Below are positions 1 to 7,052 of a stretch of DNA of 8,071 bases, piece by piece. Both the position numbers and the translations under genes were made by a program. Positions within the stretch are counted from its first letter, which is position 1; each line of letters begins with the position of its first letter. The notes below the pieces were generated by a model. The model saw only the letters and a list, made by a program, of their open reading frames with translations, was not told the origin of the DNA and did not search any database. This stretch comes from Bacillota bacterium (GTDB taxonomy: Bacteria; Bacillota; Clostridia; Lachnospirales; Lachnospiraceae), in NCBI GenBank assembly GCA_023387655.1, contig JAEWHR010000209.1, positions 1 through 8,071 of the forward strand, in the 5' to 3' direction.

Positions 1-1856
1 TTCCAGCAAAACCAGGTGTCTACATAATGCATAATAAAAATGATGAGATTATTTATGTAGGCAAGGCAATTAGTTTAAAGAATCGTGTAAGGCAATATTT
101 TCAGAGCAGTAGAAATTTATCGACAAAAATACAACAGATGGTCAGCCACATCGATCATTTTGAATATATTATCGTAGACTCTGAGATGGAAGCACTGGTA
201 CTTGAGTGTAACTTAATTAAAGAGCACCGTCCAAAATATAACACAATGCTTAAAGATGATAAAAGCTATCCTTACATTAAAGTAACGGTGAATGAAGCTT
301 ATCCAAGAGTACTATTTGCGAGACAGCAGAAAAAAGATAAGGCAAAGTACTTTGGACCATATACGAGTTTAGGGGCAGTAAAAGATATTCTTGATCTTCT
401 TCGTCGCATCTATTTTATTCGTACCTGTAACCGTAACTTACCAAAGGATATAGGTGTGGAACGTCCTTGTCTTTATTATCATATCAAGCAATGTAAGGCA
501 CCCTGTCAAGGGTATATTTCAGAAGAGGAATATCGAAAATCCATTGATGAAGTGATTGAGTTTTTGAATGGAAATTATGCACTGGTAACAAAAGATTTAC
601 AAGCTAAGATGAAGGCGGCTTCTGAAAACTTAGAATTTGAAGAAGCAGCAGGATATCGTGATTTAATACTAAGTGTTGAAAAATTAAGCCAGAAACAAAA
701 AGCGTCCGACGTGGATGGCGTGGATCGAGACATCATTGCATTTGCAAGTACTGGTGATGAAGCAGTTGCTCAGGTATTTTTTATACGCGATGGTAAGATG
801 CTTGGAAGAGATCATTATCATATTACTGGGGTGGCAAATGAGAGTAGGTCCAGTATTATGACAAACTTTGTAAAACAATTTTATGCTGGAACTCCTTATA
901 TTCCAAGAGAATTATTACTGTCAGAGCCATTGGAAGAAGAGGAACTAATTAGTGAATGGTTAAGCACAAAACGTGGTCAAAGGGTGCGAATCCATGTACC
1001 CAAAAAAGGAGATAAGGAACGTCTTGTTGAGCTTGCTGAAAAAAATGCGTCTTTGGTATTGCAACAGGATTCAGAAAAACTTCAACGGGAAGAAGCAAAG
1101 ACCATTGGAGCTGTTAGGCATATTGCGGATTTACTTTCTCTTCCTGAGATATACCGTATGGAATCCTTCGATATTTCTAATACCAATGGATTTGAATCGG
1201 TTGGCTCCATGGTGGTCTATGAAAACGGTAAACCAAAAAGAAATGATTATCGAAAATTTAAGATTAAATCAGTACAAGGCCCGGACGACTATGCTTCGAT
1301 GCGTGAGGTATTAACTAGAAGGTTTGCACATGGACAGAGAGAAGCTGAGGAACTTGCTAAGAAAAATATAGATATTAGTCATGGAAGTTTTACGAGATAT
1401 CCAGATTTAATTTTAATGGATGGAGGTAGAGGACAGGTAAATATTGCTCTAGAAGTTTTAGAGGAGCTTAAATTAACAATTCCAGTGTGTGGTATGGTGA
1501 AGGATGATAACCATAGAACGAGAGGGCTTTATTTTAATAATGTTGAGATTCCAATTGACACTCACAGTGAAGCTTTTCGATTAATAACAAGAATACAAGA
1601 TGAGACACATCGTTTTGCAATCGAGTATCATCGATCCCTACGTTCTAAGGCTCAAGTTCGTTCTATTCTTGATGATATCGATGGCATTGGACAGACGAGA
1701 AGAAGAGCGCTTATGAAACATTTTGTTTCCATTGATGCAATAAAAGAGGCAAGTATTGATGATTTAAGCAAGGTACCATCCATGAATAAGCTCTCTGCAA
1801 CTAAAGTATATGAGTTTTTCCATCCTTCAGTTGAAAACGGTAATGCAACAACTTAA
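1..1856 (+). CDS. uvrC: UvrABC system protein C (excinuclease subnuclease), 5'-truncated
   Basis: UvrC makes the two incisions around a lesion in nucleotide excision repair after UvrB loading. The reading frame is open to the window edge: codons from position 3 read PAKPGVYI just before the ATG at 27. The GIY half of the GIY-YIG motif therefore lies upstream of that ATG, and the true start is outside the window. Counting the ATG at 27 as residue 1, the N-terminal nuclease has YVGKA (10-14), Arg20, Glu60 and Asn72. Cys134, Cys148, Cys156 and Cys160 match the Fe-S cysteine cluster known in UvrC. A UVR (UvrB-binding) segment lies near 187-220. The RNase H-like nuclease has Asp382 (FDISN), Asp465 (LMDGG) and His528 (DETHRF), and helix-hairpin-helix repeats occupy about 548-597. 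Only some ten N-terminal residues seem to be missing. The gap to hprK is 192 bases, with no clear terminator. Confidence 0.97.
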   Translation, partial: PAKPGVYIMHNKNDEIIYVGKAISLKNRVRQYFQSSRNLSTKIQQMVSHIDHFEYIIVDSEMEALVLECNLIKEHRPKYNTMLKDDKSYPYIKVTVNEAYPRVLFARQQKKDKAKYFGPYTSLGAVKDILDLLRRIYFIRTCNRNLPKDIGVERPCLYYHIKQCKAPCQGYISEEEYRKSIDEVIEFLNGNYALVTKDLQAKMKAASENLEFEEAAGYRDLILSVEKLSQKQKASDVDGVDRDIIAFASTGDEAVAQVFFIRDGKMLGRDHYHITGVANESRSSIMTNFVKQFYAGTPYIPRELLLSEPLEEEELISEWLSTKRGQRVRIHVPKKGDKERLVELAEKNASLVLQQDSEKLQREEAKTIGAVRHIADLLSLPEIYRMESFDISNTNGFESVGSMVVYENGKPKRNDYRKFKIKSVQGPDDYASMREVLTRRFAHGQREAEELAKKNIDISHGSFTRYPDLILMDGGRGQVNIALEVLEELKLTIPVCGMVKDDNHRTRGLYFNNVEIPIDTHSEAFRLITRIQDETHRFAIEYHRSLRSKAQVRSILDDIDGIGQTRRRALMKHFVSIDAIKEASIDDLSKVPSMNKLSATKVYEFFHPSVENGNATT

Positions 1857-1939
1857 TGTTAACGAAAGTGAGGTAAAGTGTTACTTAGAATGTGAATAAA
1901 ATTCTACCGTAATTACAAGGAAATCTCATTTGGGAGTGG

Positions 1940-1968
1940 TTGCTAATAAAGGGTGAATATGATAGAAT
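1940..1968 (+). promoter_or_regulatory. Putative sigma-A promoter for hprK
   Basis: TTGCTA (1940-1945) and TAGAAT (1963-1968) are separated by 17 bases. A TG dinucleotide one base before the -10 box (1960-1961) makes it an extended -10. Matches to consensus are 4/6 and 5/6. Transcription would start near 1975, giving a leader of about 70 bases before hprK. This was found by eye only; AT-rich DNA yields such matches by chance, so it is a reasonable but unproven promoter. Confidence 0.5.
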
Positions 1969-2035
1969 GTGGGAAGAATGAGCTTTATCATTAGAAATTA
2001 ATTGTGATTTATTATATGATATAGAAAAAATACGC

Positions 2036-2042
2036 AAAGGAG
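2036..2042 (+). promoter_or_regulatory. Ribosome binding site deciding the hprK start
   Basis: AAAGGAG lies 6 bases before the ATG at 2049 and only 3 bases before an in-frame GTG at 2046. The spacing favours the ATG, so the extra N-terminal residue from the GTG is probably not made. Confidence 0.7.
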
Positions 2043-2048
2043 ATTGTG

Positions 2049-2978
2049 ATGTATACTGTTGAACTTGGGAAATTAGTGGAAAAGATGAACCTAGAAAACT
2101 GCACTCCTGAAATTGATATCAGTAGCATTCAAATAACACAGCCTGATGTGAATCGTCCTGCGTTACAGCTGACTGGTTTTTTTGACTATTTTGATTCTGA
2201 TCGAGTACAGATTATTGGAAATGTTGAACATGCTTATATGCAGAAGATGGAGAAAGACCATGGCCTTGGTATAATGAAAAAGCTTATGAGCTTTAAGATG
2301 CCATGTATTGTTTTCTGTCGAGGAATTGAAGTTTCTGATGATTTTAAAGAAGTAGCTGTGGAAGAAGGAGTACCTATTTTCCGTACAGAGAAAACAACCT
2401 CCTCTTTTATGGCAGAGGTAATTCGTTGGTTAAAAGTAGAGCTAGCACCTAGAATATCGATACATGGAGTATTGGTTGATGTCTACGGTGAAGGTATCTT
2501 AATTATGGGTGAGAGTGGAATTGGAAAAAGCGAGGCAGCCCTTGAACTAATTAAACGTGGACATCGCCTTGTTACAGATGACTTAGTGGAGATTAAGAAA
2601 GTTAGTGATGATACCTTAATTGGAACTGCACCGGACATAACACGACACTTTATTGAATTACGTGGTATAGGTATTATTGACGTAAAGACGCTGTTCGGTG
2701 TTGAGAGTGTTAAGAATACACAATCAATTGACTTAGTTATTAAATTAGAGGAATGGAATAGAGACAAAGAATATGACCGTCTTGGCCTAGAAGAGCAATA
2801 TATTGAATTCCTCGGTAATAGGGTGGTATGTCACAACATACCAATTCGTCCGGGACGTAATCTGGCTGTTATTTGTGAATCTGCTGCAGTAAATTATCGT
2901 CAAAAGAAGATGGGATACAACGCAGCTCAGGAATTATATAATCGTGTGACAAACAATTTAATGAAGAAGAGCAAGTAA
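2049..2978 (+). CDS. hprK: HPr kinase/phosphorylase
   Basis: This bifunctional cytoplasmic enzyme phosphorylates Ser46 of HPr and Crh using ATP or PPi, and removes that phosphate again with Pi. In characterised Firmicutes it is the sensor for carbon catabolite repression. The product is 309 residues, the usual family length. An N-terminal regulatory domain spans about 1-130. The kinase core has SIHG (His139), the Walker A loop GESGIGKS (154-161), the acidic pair in VTDDLVEI (Asp177, Asp178), the HprK signature IELRGIGIIDV (202-212) and RPGRN (267-271) in the C-terminal region. All expected catalytic elements are present, so the enzyme should be active. Its likely substrate gene, the HPr-like protein at 7053-7310, lies in the same gene block. 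The ATG at 2049 is preferred over the GTG at 2046 on ribosome-site spacing. Confidence 0.97.
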   Translation: MYTVELGKLVEKMNLENCTPEIDISSIQITQPDVNRPALQLTGFFDYFDSDRVQIIGNVEHAYMQKMEKDHGLGIMKKLMSFKMPCIVFCRGIEVSDDFKEVAVEEGVPIFRTEKTTSSFMAEVIRWLKVELAPRISIHGVLVDVYGEGILIMGESGIGKSEAALELIKRGHRLVTDDLVEIKKVSDDTLIGTAPDITRHFIELRGIGIIDVKTLFGVESVKNTQSIDLVIKLEEWNRDKEYDRLGLEEQYIEFLGNRVVCHNIPIRPGRNLAVICESAAVNYRQKKMGYNAAQELYNRVTNNLMKKSK

Positions 2979-3096
2979 AAATAAATAGGGTAGACTGAGT
3001 GATTCGAAATTACTGGTCGGAGAATAATAGGTCGATAACAATTCGCTTTAAGGAAAAGAAAAATACGCAGTACAATATTCATTATTTTAATATACC

Positions 3097-3103
3097 AGGG
3101 GGA
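3097..3103 (+). promoter_or_regulatory. Ribosome binding site of the glucokinase gene
   Basis: AGGGGGA lies 8 bases before the ATG at 3112, a G-rich variant of the usual AGGAGG. The rest of the hprK-glucokinase gap (2979-3096) shows no convincing terminator. The best promoter-like pair is weak: TTAAGG at 3048 and TACAAT at 3071, 17 bases apart. Confidence 0.6.
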
Positions 3104-3111
3104 TTGGTTAC

Positions 3112-4050
3112 ATGGATAAGTTTTGCTTTGGAATTGATATTGGTGGTACAACAATCAAATTTGGTTTATTTACAGAGAATGGTGAACTGAAAGAAAAATG
3201 GGAGATTCCTTCTAGAACAGAGAATGGTGGAATTCAGGTTCCACAGGATATAGCAGATACAATAGAAGCGAAGATGAAGGAACTATCCATTGAGAAGCAG
3301 GATGTAATAGGAATAGGAATCGGTGTGCCAGGTCCTATTACAGAGGATGGAACTGTCTTAAAATGTGCCAATCTAGGCTGGGATATCTTTAATGTGAATG
3401 AAAAAATGAGTGAACTTACCGGGCTTAAGGTAGCCAGTGCAAATGACGCCAACGTCGCTGCCCTTGGAGAAATGTGGATGGGCGGCGGTAAAGGATATAA
3501 GAATGTTGTTATGGTAACTCTAGGTACCGGTGTGGGAGGCGGAGTTATATTAAATGGTAAAATCGTTGCTGGAAGTAATGGCGGTAGTGGAGAAATCGGT
3601 CATATGACAGTGAACCTTAATGAGACAGAAATCTGTGGGTGCGGAGGACATGGTCATCTAGAACAATATGCGTCTGCGACTGGAATTGTACGTCTTGCAA
3701 AGAAACGATTGCTAGATACGAGTGTGAATACCACACTTCGTGATCTTACTACGATCACAGCGAAAGATATTTTTGACCATGCAAAAGCAGGAGATAAGGT
3801 GGCCAAAGAGCTTACGGAAGAATTAGGAAGATATCTTGGACTAGCACTATCTCATGTAGCCGCAACGGTTGATCCACAGGTGTTTGTAATCGGTGGAGGT
3901 GTATCAAGAGCTGGTACTATGTTACTTGATTTAACTTCAAAATATTATAGTCAGAATATCTTATTTGCGCTATCCAATAAAGAGTTTCGTCTTGCACAGC
4001 TTGGAAATGATGCAGGAATTTATGGTTGTGCAAAATTAATTATTGGATAA
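3112..4050 (+). CDS. glcK: ROK-family glucokinase
   Basis: It phosphorylates glucose to glucose-6-phosphate with ATP, feeding glycolysis in the cytoplasm. The 312-residue product fits the Firmicute ROK glucokinase family. The phosphate-binding loop is DIGGTTIKFG (9-18). The catalytic base is Asp112 in NDAN (111-114). LGTGVGGG (137-144) is the second glycine-rich loop, and EIGH (161-164) binds sugar and metal. The ROK zinc motif normally reads CxCGxxGCxE. Here it is Cys175, Cys177 and then His182 in place of the third cysteine, followed by Glu184. IGGG (260-263) closes the adenine site. The gene sits between hprK and murB, a placement that ties sugar phosphorylation to the HprK regulatory system. 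Other ROK sugars (for example N-acetylglucosamine) are possible, but the overall sequence favours glucose. Confidence 0.9.
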   Translation: MDKFCFGIDIGGTTIKFGLFTENGELKEKWEIPSRTENGGIQVPQDIADTIEAKMKELSIEKQDVIGIGIGVPGPITEDGTVLKCANLGWDIFNVNEKMSELTGLKVASANDANVAALGEMWMGGGKGYKNVVMVTLGTGVGGGVILNGKIVAGSNGGSGEIGHMTVNLNETEICGCGGHGHLEQYASATGIVRLAKKRLLDTSVNTTLRDLTTITAKDIFDHAKAGDKVAKELTEELGRYLGLALSHVAATVDPQVFVIGGGVSRAGTMLLDLTSKYYSQNILFALSNKEFRLAQLGNDAGIYGCAKLIIG

Positions 4051-4065
4051 TGGCCATAGATTAAG

Positions 4066-4129
4066 TTTCTTCTATAATTCCTTTGAATTTAGCCCTGTTA
4101 TTCTAGTGTAGATTGAATTATAAAAGAAA
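4066..4129 (+). repeat. AT-rich 15-base inverted repeat after the glucokinase gene
   Basis: The left arm (4066-4080, TTTCTTCTATAATTC) and right arm (4115-4129, GAATTATAAAAGAAA) pair at 14 of 15 positions, with one C-A mismatch (4072/4123). The loop is 34 bases and holds a minor TCTA/TAGA hairpin (4102-4112). No T-run follows on the + strand, so it is not a standard intrinsic terminator. It begins 16 bases after the glucokinase stop codon. Function is unknown: mRNA 3'-end structure, weak attenuator or remnant of a small palindromic element are all possible. Confidence 0.6.
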
Positions 4130-4169
4130 ACTCTAGGCATATTATGTAGTAATAAAAGTTAGAAAGTAA

Positions 4170-4197
4170 GGTTTGTACGTCTATCTTTAGACAAACC
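4170..4197 (+). promoter_or_regulatory. Leader hairpin abutting the murB ribosome site
   Basis: GGTTTGT (4170-4176) and ACAAACC (4191-4197) form a perfect 7-bp stem with a 14-base loop. The 3' arm ends exactly where the ribosome site AAGAGGA (4198-4204) begins. An alternative, mutually exclusive small hairpin is GTCTA (4179-4183) with TAGAC (4188-4192). Either could influence translation start on the GTG at 4210. The structure is visible in the sequence; the regulatory role is inference. Confidence 0.45.
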
Positions 4198-4209
4198 AAG
4201 AGGATCTAA

Positions 4210-5145
4210 GTGGGTACAGAAGTTTTACAAGATTTAAAAAAAATAGTTACTCCGGAACGAGTAGTTTGCGGGGAACCCTTAAGAAATCATACGACATTTA
4301 AGATTGGTGGTCCAGCAGACTATTTCGTTATAACTAAAAATGCTGAGGAAACTGCAGCTGTTATTCAGTATTGTAATCAACAGAGTCTACCTATTCTTAT
4401 GATTGGTAATGGTAGTAATCTTCTTATTTCCGATGCAGGTATTCGTGGTGTTGTAGTAAAGCAAGAAGATAATCCAGAGGAATTTATTATAACCAATTGT
4501 GAAGAAGGGTATTTGGTTACTGGCGGTGCAGGTATGAATCTTTCTACCTTTGCAATGAAAATTGCAAATGAAAGTTTGACTGGATTTGAATTTGCAGCAG
4601 GTATCCCTGGTAGTTTAGGCGGAGCAGTTTATATGAATGCAGGAGCTTATGGTGGAGAAATCAAAGATTGTATTCGTAGTGCACGTGTTTTAACGAAAGA
4701 AGGAGAAATTATAAGTCTTCCTAGGGAGGAATTGGAACTTTCTTATCGAAGCAGTATTATCCAAAAAAAAGGGTACTACGTTATTGACGCCACCTTCTTA
4801 TTTCAAAAAGGGAATCAAAAAGAAATACTTAGTAAGATTGAAGAATTAAATAGAGCTAGAAAAGAAAAGCAACCATTGGAGTATCCGAGTGCTGGAAGTA
4901 CATTTAAACGCCCAGAAGGATATTTCGCTGGAAAACTTATTATGGATGCAGGACTACGTGGATACCGAGTTGGCGGAGCTATGGTGTCGGAAAAACACTG
5001 CGGCTTTGTTATAAATACAGGAAATGCAACTGCAAAAGATGTATTACAACTCATAAAAGATGTTCAGCGTAGTGTAAAAGAAAAGTTTGGTGTAACTTTG
5101 GAACCAGAGGTACGTTTGATTGGTGAGGAAGCTACGGAAAGTTAA
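4210..5145 (+). CDS. murB: UDP-N-acetylenolpyruvoylglucosamine reductase
   Basis: MurB is the FAD enzyme that uses NADPH to reduce UDP-GlcNAc-enolpyruvate to UDP-N-acetylmuramate, the second committed step of peptidoglycan precursor synthesis in the cytoplasm. The 311-residue product has the FAD-binding segments IGNGSNLL (65-72) and a glycine-rich stretch at 131-150 (GIPGSLGGAVYMNAGAYGGE). Arg180 lies in SYRSS, the catalytic serine is Ser230 in AGSTFKRP, and Glu300 lies in LEPEVRLIG. Start is GTG with AAGAGGA 5 bases upstream; the next in-frame ATG (residue 64) would remove the FAD site. The order murB-rapZ-whiA is common in Firmicutes. A 159-base gap with two inverted repeats separates it from the glucokinase gene, and I saw no convincing promoter there. 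Confidence 0.97.
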   Translation: MGTEVLQDLKKIVTPERVVCGEPLRNHTTFKIGGPADYFVITKNAEETAAVIQYCNQQSLPILMIGNGSNLLISDAGIRGVVVKQEDNPEEFIITNCEEGYLVTGGAGMNLSTFAMKIANESLTGFEFAAGIPGSLGGAVYMNAGAYGGEIKDCIRSARVLTKEGEIISLPREELELSYRSSIIQKKGYYVIDATFLFQKGNQKEILSKIEELNRARKEKQPLEYPSAGSTFKRPEGYFAGKLIMDAGLRGYRVGGAMVSEKHCGFVINTGNATAKDVLQLIKDVQRSVKEKFGVTLEPEVRLIGEEATES

Positions 5146-5180
5146 GATTGGCAAACAAGTAATCCTTAAGAATGGGAAGA

Positions 5181-5211
5181 GATATCCCTTAGCTTAGGGG
5201 CCGGGGATATC
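5181..5211 (+). promoter_or_regulatory. Leader hairpin abutting the rapZ ribosome site
   Basis: GATATCCC (5181-5188) pairs perfectly with GGGATATC (5204-5211), and T5189-G5203 can add a wobble pair. The 15-base interval holds a second GGGG run (5197-5200) that can compete for the same CCC, giving an alternative short hairpin (5186-5200). The stem ends directly at the ribosome site GGAGGA (5212-5217). No T-run follows, so it is not an intrinsic terminator. A role in translation control or mRNA processing between murB and rapZ is inference. Confidence 0.5.
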
Positions 5212-5217
5212 GGAGGA
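5212..5217 (+). promoter_or_regulatory. Ribosome binding site deciding the rapZ start
   Basis: GGAGGA lies 1 base before an in-frame GTG (5219) and 13 bases before the ATG at 5231. The GTG is too close to be used easily, while 13 bases is longer than usual. The family N-terminus MRFVIVTGMSGAGKS fits the ATG. Confidence 0.55.
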
Positions 5218-5230
5218 TGTGGATGAACAT

Positions 5231-6088
5231 ATGAGATTTGTAATTGTCACAGGCATGTCAGGAGCAGGGAAAAGCTCAGTTCTAAAGATGTTAGAAGACG
5301 GCGGTTATTTTTGCGTAGATAACTTACCAATCCCTTTTATCATGAAATTTGCTATGCTCGCTGTGAAAGAAAGTGCAAATATTACAAGAGTTGCACTTGG
5401 TATCGATATTCGTAGTGGTCAGGCATTAGAGGAACTTGGTAAAGTACTGGAAGATGTGAGATTAGCTGGTTATCAGTATGAGATATTATTTCTTGAGGCC
5501 AGCACAGAGACTTTAGTGAAACGGTATAAAGAAACACGAAGAATGCATCCATTATCTGGAACTGAGCGTGTAGATAAAGGTATTGAATTAGAACGTATAA
5601 AACTAAGGTTCCTAAAAGAACGAGCAGATTACATTATTGATACAAGCAGATTGCTTGTACGAGAATTAAAAACAGAAATAGATAATATATTTGTACAGGA
5701 TGGCACCTTTCATAATTTTCTAATTACTGTGTTATCCTTTGGATTTAAATATGGGTTACCTAACGATGCAGATTTAGTTTTTGACGTACGTTTTTTGGAG
5801 AATCCGTATTATATTCCTAAGCTAAAACCAAAGACAGGAAATGAACCAGAAGTTCGAGACTTTGTACTTTCGTTAAAACAAGCGGAGGAATTCTTAACGA
5901 AACTTATGGATATGCTATTGTTCTTGATTCCAAATTATATTGCAGAGGGTAAGAACCATTTAGTAATCGGCATTGGTTGTACTGGGGGAAGGCACCGTTC
6001 AGTTGCGTTGACTAATGAGATAGCAAAACGTTTATCCGTTACAGAATATGGGATTAAGGCAGAGCACAGGGATGTTGAGAAAGGATAG
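5231..6088 (+). CDS. rapZ: RapZ-family nucleotide-binding protein (YvcJ-like)
   Basis: This P-loop protein binds and hydrolyses nucleotides (ATP or GTP). In E. coli, RapZ is an RNA adaptor that controls glucosamine-6-phosphate synthase; in Bacillus, YvcJ affects competence. The exact role in clostridia is not settled. From the ATG at 5231 the product is 285 residues, the family length. The N-terminal kinase-like domain has Walker A GMSGAGKS (8-15), VDNLP (29-33) and DIRS (59-62). The C-terminal domain has SFGFKYGLP (169-177), DVRFLENPY (185-193) and GCTGGRHRSV (249-258), the conserved RapZ C-terminal signatures. An upstream GTG at 5219 would add four residues. The stop is 6 bases before whiA, so the two genes are almost certainly co-translated. 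A yvcK homologue, present between these genes in Bacillus, is missing here. Confidence 0.96.
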   Translation: MRFVIVTGMSGAGKSSVLKMLEDGGYFCVDNLPIPFIMKFAMLAVKESANITRVALGIDIRSGQALEELGKVLEDVRLAGYQYEILFLEASTETLVKRYKETRRMHPLSGTERVDKGIELERIKLRFLKERADYIIDTSRLLVRELKTEIDNIFVQDGTFHNFLITVLSFGFKYGLPNDADLVFDVRFLENPYYIPKLKPKTGNEPEVRDFVLSLKQAEEFLTKLMDMLLFLIPNYIAEGKNHLVIGIGCTGGRHRSVALTNEIAKRLSVTEYGIKAEHRDVEKG

Positions 6089-6092
6089 AGGA
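6080..6092 (+). promoter_or_regulatory. Ribosome binding site region of whiA inside the rapZ 3' end
   Basis: AAAGGA (6080-6085) lies 9 bases before the TTG start at 6095 and overlaps the last codons of rapZ. A second candidate AGAGGA (6087-6092) is only 2 bases from the start and probably too close. This arrangement suggests translational coupling of whiA to rapZ. Confidence 0.5.
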
Positions 6093-6094
6093 TT

Positions 6095-7036
6095 TTGTCA
6101 TTTTCTAAAGAAGTTAAGGAAGAAATCGCAAAGCAAATAAGCAATGCGAGGCACTGTAGAATTGCAGAGATTGCTGCGCTACTTAGCGCATGTGGCCACG
6201 TCATTCAAAAAGATGGGGAGGTAAAAAGCATTGTTCTGCAGACAGAAAATATTATCGTAGCAAGAAAATACTTTACATTATTGAGAAAAACATTTAATAT
6301 TAATACTGAAATTTTAATTAGGAAAAATAAGGCTGGGAAAAACAGTTTGCTTTTCTTGCTCGTTGTTAAGCAACCAAAGCAGGTATTACTATTATACCAG
6401 GCAACGAAACTATCCTTACATCATGAATTAGGAGTAAAGGCTCTAGTCGTTGATTCCATTGTGGTACAGAATACTTGCTGTAAACGTGCTTTTGTACGAG
6501 GGCTTTTTTTGGCAGCAGGTTCCATGAGTGATCCGGAAAAAACTTATCATTTTGAAATTGTATTCCCGGATTTAGAGCGTGCCAGTCAATTGCAAGAGAT
6601 TATCAATTTCTTTCTCATAGAGGCGAAGATAGTACTTCGAAAGAAATATTACGTCTTATATGTAAAGGAAGGTTCACAAATAGTTGACTTATTAAATATA
6701 ATAGAAGCTCATACCGGACTGATGGATTTTGAAAATGTCAGGATTTTAAAGGAAATGAGAAACTCTATTAATCGACAAGTGAACTGTGAAGCTGCTAATA
6801 TTAACAAAACAGTAACAGCAGCTGCAAAACAAATTGATGATATACTATTTATAAGAGACTCCATGGGATTTGACAACTTAACCGAAGGGTTAGAGGAGAT
6901 TGCGGAACTAAGAATTTCTTATCCGGAAGCATCTTTGAAGGAATTGGGGGCAATGTTGAATCCGCCGATTGGTAAATCAGGCGTGAATCACCGACTAAAA
7001 AAACTGTGTTGTATTGCGGATGGTCTTAGGCAATAA
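6095..7036 (+). CDS. whiA: DNA-binding protein WhiA
   Basis: WhiA combines a LAGLIDADG homing-endonuclease-like fold with a helix-turn-helix. In Streptomyces it controls sporulation septation, and in Bacillus it affects cell division and chromosome segregation. The product is 313 residues. The first LAGLIDADG-like repeat spans about 20-105 and the second about 130-220, including the stretch around FVRGLFLAAGSMSDP (133-147). The C-terminal DNA-binding domain (about 223-310) has NRQVNCEAANINKTV (226-240) and the recognition-helix region PIGKSGVNHRLKKL (291-304). Start is TTG, chosen because the family N-terminus MSFSKEVKEE begins exactly there and because it lies 6 bases after rapZ. The low-efficiency start codon is consistent with a scarce regulator. 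The gene ends 16 bases before the HPr-like gene, whose ribosome site overlaps its stop codon. Confidence 0.97.
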   Translation: MSFSKEVKEEIAKQISNARHCRIAEIAALLSACGHVIQKDGEVKSIVLQTENIIVARKYFTLLRKTFNINTEILIRKNKAGKNSLLFLLVVKQPKQVLLLYQATKLSLHHELGVKALVVDSIVVQNTCCKRAFVRGLFLAAGSMSDPEKTYHFEIVFPDLERASQLQEIINFFLIEAKIVLRKKYYVLYVKEGSQIVDLLNIIEAHTGLMDFENVRILKEMRNSINRQVNCEAANINKTVTAAAKQIDDILFIRDSMGFDNLTEGLEEIAELRISYPEASLKELGAMLNPPIGKSGVNHRLKKLCCIADGLRQ

Positions 7037-7043
7037 AAGGAGG
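7036..7043 (+). promoter_or_regulatory. Ribosome binding site deciding the HPr-like start
   Basis: AAAGGAGG, a near-perfect anti-16S match, lies 9 bases before the ATG at 7053. It overlaps the whiA stop codon (7034-7036). An earlier in-frame ATG at 7014 lies inside whiA, upstream of this site, and would add 13 residues foreign to the family; it is rejected. Confidence 0.85.
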
Positions 7044-7052
7044 AAACAAGCG

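Noticed and set aside
27..29. ATG at 27 as the uvrC start
   Set aside because: The upstream in-frame codons encode the conserved PGVYI part of the GIY-YIG motif, so the gene starts before the window.
973..1314. 113-codon open frame on the + strand within uvrC
   Set aside because: It overlaps the conserved uvrC nuclease coding region in another frame and shows no recognisable protein features.
1832..1845. cre-like site TGAAAACGGTAATG at the end of uvrC
   Set aside because: It fails the terminal CA of the CcpA site, lies within coding sequence, and a similar near-match occurs at 1220-1233 inside uvrC, which points to chance.
1887..1907. TAGAAT/ATTCTA inverted repeat after uvrC as a terminator
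   Set aside because: The stem is only 6 AT-rich base pairs and no T-run follows.
5148..5153. TTGGCA as a -35 box for rapZ
   Set aside because: It is a good hexamer, but no acceptable -10 box lies 15-19 bases downstream.
5219..5221. GTG at 5219 as the rapZ start
   Set aside because: It is only one base from GGAGGA and adds four residues not typical of the family, although the spacing to the ATG at 5231 is also not ideal.
7014..7052. Earlier in-frame start for the HPr-like gene
   Set aside because: It lies inside whiA, upstream of the strong ribosome site at 7036-7043, and would add 13 residues unlike any HPr N-terminus.
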